Of a stretch of DNA of 6,370 nt, positions 3,763 through 6,370 are shown piece after piece. The stretch is from Patescibacteria group bacterium (GTDB lineage: Bacteria > Patescibacteriota > UBA1384 > JAGGWG01). A program made the translations under genes and the position numbers. The notes under the pieces are model-generated. The model was not told the DNA's origin and did no database searches. It worked only from the letters and a program-made list of their open reading frames with translations. Each line of letters begins with the position of its first letter. The first letter of the stretch is position 1. Where the stretch lies: positions 1 to 6,370 of the forward strand of contig JAQVDI010000036.1 of the NCBI GenBank assembly GCA_028698375.1, in the 5' to 3' direction.

Positions 3763-6370
3763 ATGAGCAAAAAATTTATTTATTTTTTCGGTCGAGGAAA
3801 AGCAGAAGGTAAAGCGACAATGAAAGATTTATTAGGTGGCAAAGGTGCCAACTTAGCGGAAATGTCCAACTTAGGAATTCCCGTGCCAGCTGGTTTTACG
3901 ATTACTACCGAAGTTTGCAATTATTATGACAATAATAAAAAACAATTGCCAACCGAATTTCCTGATCAATTAAAAAAAATGATTGAACGATTAGAAAAAA
4001 CAACTGGAAAATTTTTGGGTAATGATCGCAACCCACTGTTAGTATCTGTTCGTAGTGGTGCTAAATTTTCTATGCCCGGGATGATGGACACAATCCTTAA
4101 TCTTGGTTTAAATGACAAAGTGGCTGAAGGTTTAGCTAATTTAACCCAAAATCCTCGTTTTGCCTATGATGCTTATCGTCGTTTTATTCAAATGTTTGGT
4201 AATGTGGTGCTTGAAATTGATAAAGATAAATTTGAGCACATTTTAGAAAAAATTAAAAATCAAGCTAAAATAAAATTAGATACAGAGCTAAAAGTTGATG
4301 ATTTGAAAAAAATAATAAAAGAATATAAAAAACTGATTAAAAAAGAGAAAAAAATTGATTTCCCGCAAAATCCATTTAAACAATTAGAAATGGCTTACAA
4401 AGCAGTTTTTGCCAGCTGGAATAATGATCGCGCCATTACTTATCGCCGATTAAATAATATTGATCATAATTTAGGCACAGCTGTTAATGTCCAGGCAATG
4501 GTTTTTGGTAATATGGGGAATGACTCGGCAACCGGGGTTGGTTTTACGCGCAATCCTTCAACTGGTGAAGATAAATTTTATGGTGAATTTTTAGTTAATG
4601 CTCAAGGAGAAGATGTTGTTGCCGGTATTCGCACTCCACAACCCATTGAAAAATTAGGTGATATTATGCCTGAAGCTTTTAACCAACTTCGCGAAATTAC
4701 TCATAAACTAGAAAAACACTATCGAGATATCCAAGATTTTGAGTTTACCATTGAGAACAAAGAACTTTTTATGTTGCAAACTCGCACTGGCAAACGAACT
4801 GCTCAAGCTGCAGTTAAGATTGCGATTGATTTAGTAAGTGAAAAATTAATTTCAAAAGATGAAGCTTTAATGCGAGTTGAACCGCAGCATTTAGACCAGC
4901 TTTTGCATCCGATTATTGATCCTAAAGCAGAAGTCAAAATTATTGCTCGCGGACTTCCAGCTTCTCCAGGCGCTGCTGTTGGAAAAGTGGTTTTTGATGC
5001 TGATACGGCTCAAAAATTAGGTGAAAAAGAAAAAGTAATTTTAGTCCGCGCTGAAACTTCACCTGATGATATCCATGGTATGAACGCCGCTCAAGGAATT
5101 TTAACCAGTCGCGGTGGTATGACCAGTCACGCAGCCGTGGTAGCTAGAGGAATGGGAAAAACTTGTATTGCTGGCTGCGAAGAAATTAAAATTGACGCTA
5201 AAAAGAAAGTTTTTACTGCTGCGGGAAAAACTGTTAAAGAAGGTGATTTTATAACTCTAAATGGCTCTACCGGTGAAGTTATTTTAGGACAAGTATCAAC
5301 AATTGAGCCTAAAGTTGCAGGAGAATTTAGAACTCTAATGTCTTGGGTAGATAAAATTAGAAAATTAGGTGTGCGGACTAATGCGGACACGCCCAATGAT
5401 GCCAAAACAGCCAGAGAATTTGGAGCTGAAGGTATTGGTCTTTGCAGAACTGAACATATGTTTTTTGATGCTAAACGCCTACCTTATATGCAAAAAATGA
5501 TTTTAGCTGACACACTAGAAGACCGCCAAGTTGCTTTAAAAAAATTATTACCATTTCAAAAAGATGATTTTAAAGAATTATTTCGCGCAATGAAAGGCTT
5601 GCCTGTAACAATTCGCACTCTTGATCCACCTCTGCATGAATTTTTGCCTAAAAATAAAGTAGAAGCACAAATTTTATCCAAAAAAATAGGCATTTCAGTT
5701 CCAAAAATTGAACAAAAAACTCGCGATTTGCATGAGTTTAATCCAATGTTAGGGCATCGTGGTTGCCGTTTAGGAATTACTTATCCCGAGATTACAGCCA
5801 TGCAAACAGAAGCAATTATTAGCGCTGCTTGTGAATTAAAAAAAGAAAATATCCGCGTTATACCCGAAATTATGATTCCTTTAGTGGGAAACGTGAAAGA
5901 ATTGGAAAATCAAAAACAAGTTGTGGTTGAAACCGCCACTTTGGTTATGGAAAAATATAAAGTCAAGGTTGATTATAAAGTTGGCACTATGATTGAAGTG
6001 CCGCGAGCTGCCATAACTGCTGATGAAATAGCAGAAGTTGCTGAGTTCTTTTCTTTTGGTACTAATGATTTGACCCAAATGACAATGGGATTTTCGCGTG
6101 ATGATGCTGGAAAATTTATTAAAGCCTACCAAGAGAAAGGTATTTTTGACGCGGATCCATTTCAAACTTTAGATCAGGAAGGCGTGGGCGAATTAGTTAA
6201 AATAGGAATCGAAAAAGGTCGTTCTGTAAAAAAAGATCTAAAAGTTGGTATTTGTGGGGAACACGGTGGTGATCCTAAAACAATTCATTTCTGCCATCAA
6301 GTTAAAATGGATTATGTATCTTGCTCACCATATCGTGTACCCGTTGCTCGTCTTGCCGCTGCCCAAGCTG
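3763..6370 (+). CDS. ppdK: Pyruvate, phosphate dikinase, 3' end cut by window
   Basis: PPDK interconverts pyruvate, ATP and phosphate with PEP, AMP and pyrophosphate in the cytosol. In fermenting bacteria it often replaces or supplements pyruvate kinase. The frame is open for 869 residues with no stop. The family is usually about 874 residues and the visible end matches its C-terminus, so only a few residues are missing. The ATP-grasp domain (about 1-340) shows GGKGANLAEM (25-34), SVRSGA (95-100, Arg97) and LQTRTGKR (338-345). The central domain has GGMTSHAAVVARG (451-463) with phosphoryl-carrier His456 and Thr454, the Thr targeted by PPDK regulatory protein in some lineages. The PEP barrel has GLCRTEHMFF (559-568, Arg562), Arg618, NPMLGHRG (660-667), GTMIEVPR (741-748, Glu745), NDLTQ (768-772, Asp769) and the acid Cys831 in GICGEHGG. 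All catalytic residues are present. The Lys-rich stretch at about 160-206 is a normal variable region. The ATG fits the family start; no Shine-Dalgarno site is visible. Confidence 0.97.
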   Translation, partial: MSKKFIYFFGRGKAEGKATMKDLLGGKGANLAEMSNLGIPVPAGFTITTEVCNYYDNNKKQLPTEFPDQLKKMIERLEKTTGKFLGNDRNPLLVSVRSGAKFSMPGMMDTILNLGLNDKVAEGLANLTQNPRFAYDAYRRFIQMFGNVVLEIDKDKFEHILEKIKNQAKIKLDTELKVDDLKKIIKEYKKLIKKEKKIDFPQNPFKQLEMAYKAVFASWNNDRAITYRRLNNIDHNLGTAVNVQAMVFGNMGNDSATGVGFTRNPSTGEDKFYGEFLVNAQGEDVVAGIRTPQPIEKLGDIMPEAFNQLREITHKLEKHYRDIQDFEFTIENKELFMLQTRTGKRTAQAAVKIAIDLVSEKLISKDEALMRVEPQHLDQLLHPIIDPKAEVKIIARGLPASPGAAVGKVVFDADTAQKLGEKEKVILVRAETSPDDIHGMNAAQGILTSRGGMTSHAAVVARGMGKTCIAGCEEIKIDAKKKVFTAAGKTVKEGDFITLNGSTGEVILGQVSTIEPKVAGEFRTLMSWVDKIRKLGVRTNADTPNDAKTAREFGAEGIGLCRTEHMFFDAKRLPYMQKMILADTLEDRQVALKKLLPFQKDDFKELFRAMKGLPVTIRTLDPPLHEFLPKNKVEAQILSKKIGISVPKIEQKTRDLHEFNPMLGHRGCRLGITYPEITAMQTEAIISAACELKKENIRVIPEIMIPLVGNVKELENQKQVVVETATLVMEKYKVKVDYKVGTMIEVPRAAITADEIAEVAEFFSFGTNDLTQMTMGFSRDDAGKFIKAYQEKGIFDADPFQTLDQEGVGELVKIGIEKGRSVKKDLKVGICGEHGGDPKTIHFCHQVKMDYVSCSPYRVPVARLAAAQA

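Noticed and set aside
4201..4380. Lys-rich stretch of PpdK as an insertion or foreign domain
   Set aside because: It lines up in length and position with the variable linker region of characterised PPDKs, so it is ordinary.
5127..5405. 92-residue minus-strand ORF
   Set aside because: It is a shadow of ppdK, lying opposite the catalytic His region, which is fully conserved in the plus frame.
5881..6165. 94-residue minus-strand ORF
   Set aside because: It is a shadow of ppdK opposite the PEP-binding barrel, with no recognisable protein pattern.
101..6370. Alternative genetic code with TGA read as Gly or Trp
   Set aside because: No in-frame TGA occurs in any gene, and Gly and Trp use GGN and TGG throughout, so the window gives no evidence for recoding.

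Overview
This is an AT-rich window, roughly two thirds A+T by eye, with compact genes, short intergenic gaps and very few ribosome binding sites. All six visible stop codons are TAA, and no TGA or TAG occurs inside any gene. The mix is a pyruvate phosphate dikinase, a lone glutamate 5-kinase-like protein, a membrane-anchored glycoside hydrolase and several orphan small proteins. This suits a small-genome bacterium, most plausibly of the Candidate Phyla Radiation (Patescibacteria). That placement is inferred from style; no taxonomic marker gene is present.

Left part (1-810). A 48-residue, 13-cysteine metallothionein-like peptide (101-247) ends in a weak AT-rich hairpin. It is followed by an extended -10 promoter, a clear Shine-Dalgarno site and a 113-residue protein of unknown function (372-713). 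A strong hairpin at 745-781, with T runs on both sides, closes this gene and also faces the convergent proB-like gene.

Middle part (814-2886). A ProB-like amino acid kinase lies on the minus strand (814-1611). It shares a 132-base divergent promoter region with a plus-strand gene for a signal-anchored clan GH-A glycoside hydrolase (1744-2886). The kinase lacks the PUA domain and carries Cys and His where catalytic Asp and Lys are expected. The hydrolase promoter sits so close to the ATG that its mRNA should be leaderless.

Right part (2912-6370). Two small, soluble, probably helical proteins of unknown function (2912-3211 and 3214-3657) follow the hydrolase closely and may share its transcript. 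A well-formed promoter with an A/T-tract upstream element then drives ppdK (3763 to beyond the window end). PpdK is almost complete, with all catalytic residues intact and only a few C-terminal residues missing.

Functional picture. PpdK handles the PEP/pyruvate step of a fermentative central metabolism, and the hydrolase acts outside the membrane on an unknown polysaccharide. The kinase has no visible pathway partner here, and the Cys-rich peptide probably binds metal. No mobile element, tRNA, rRNA or CRISPR array was seen.
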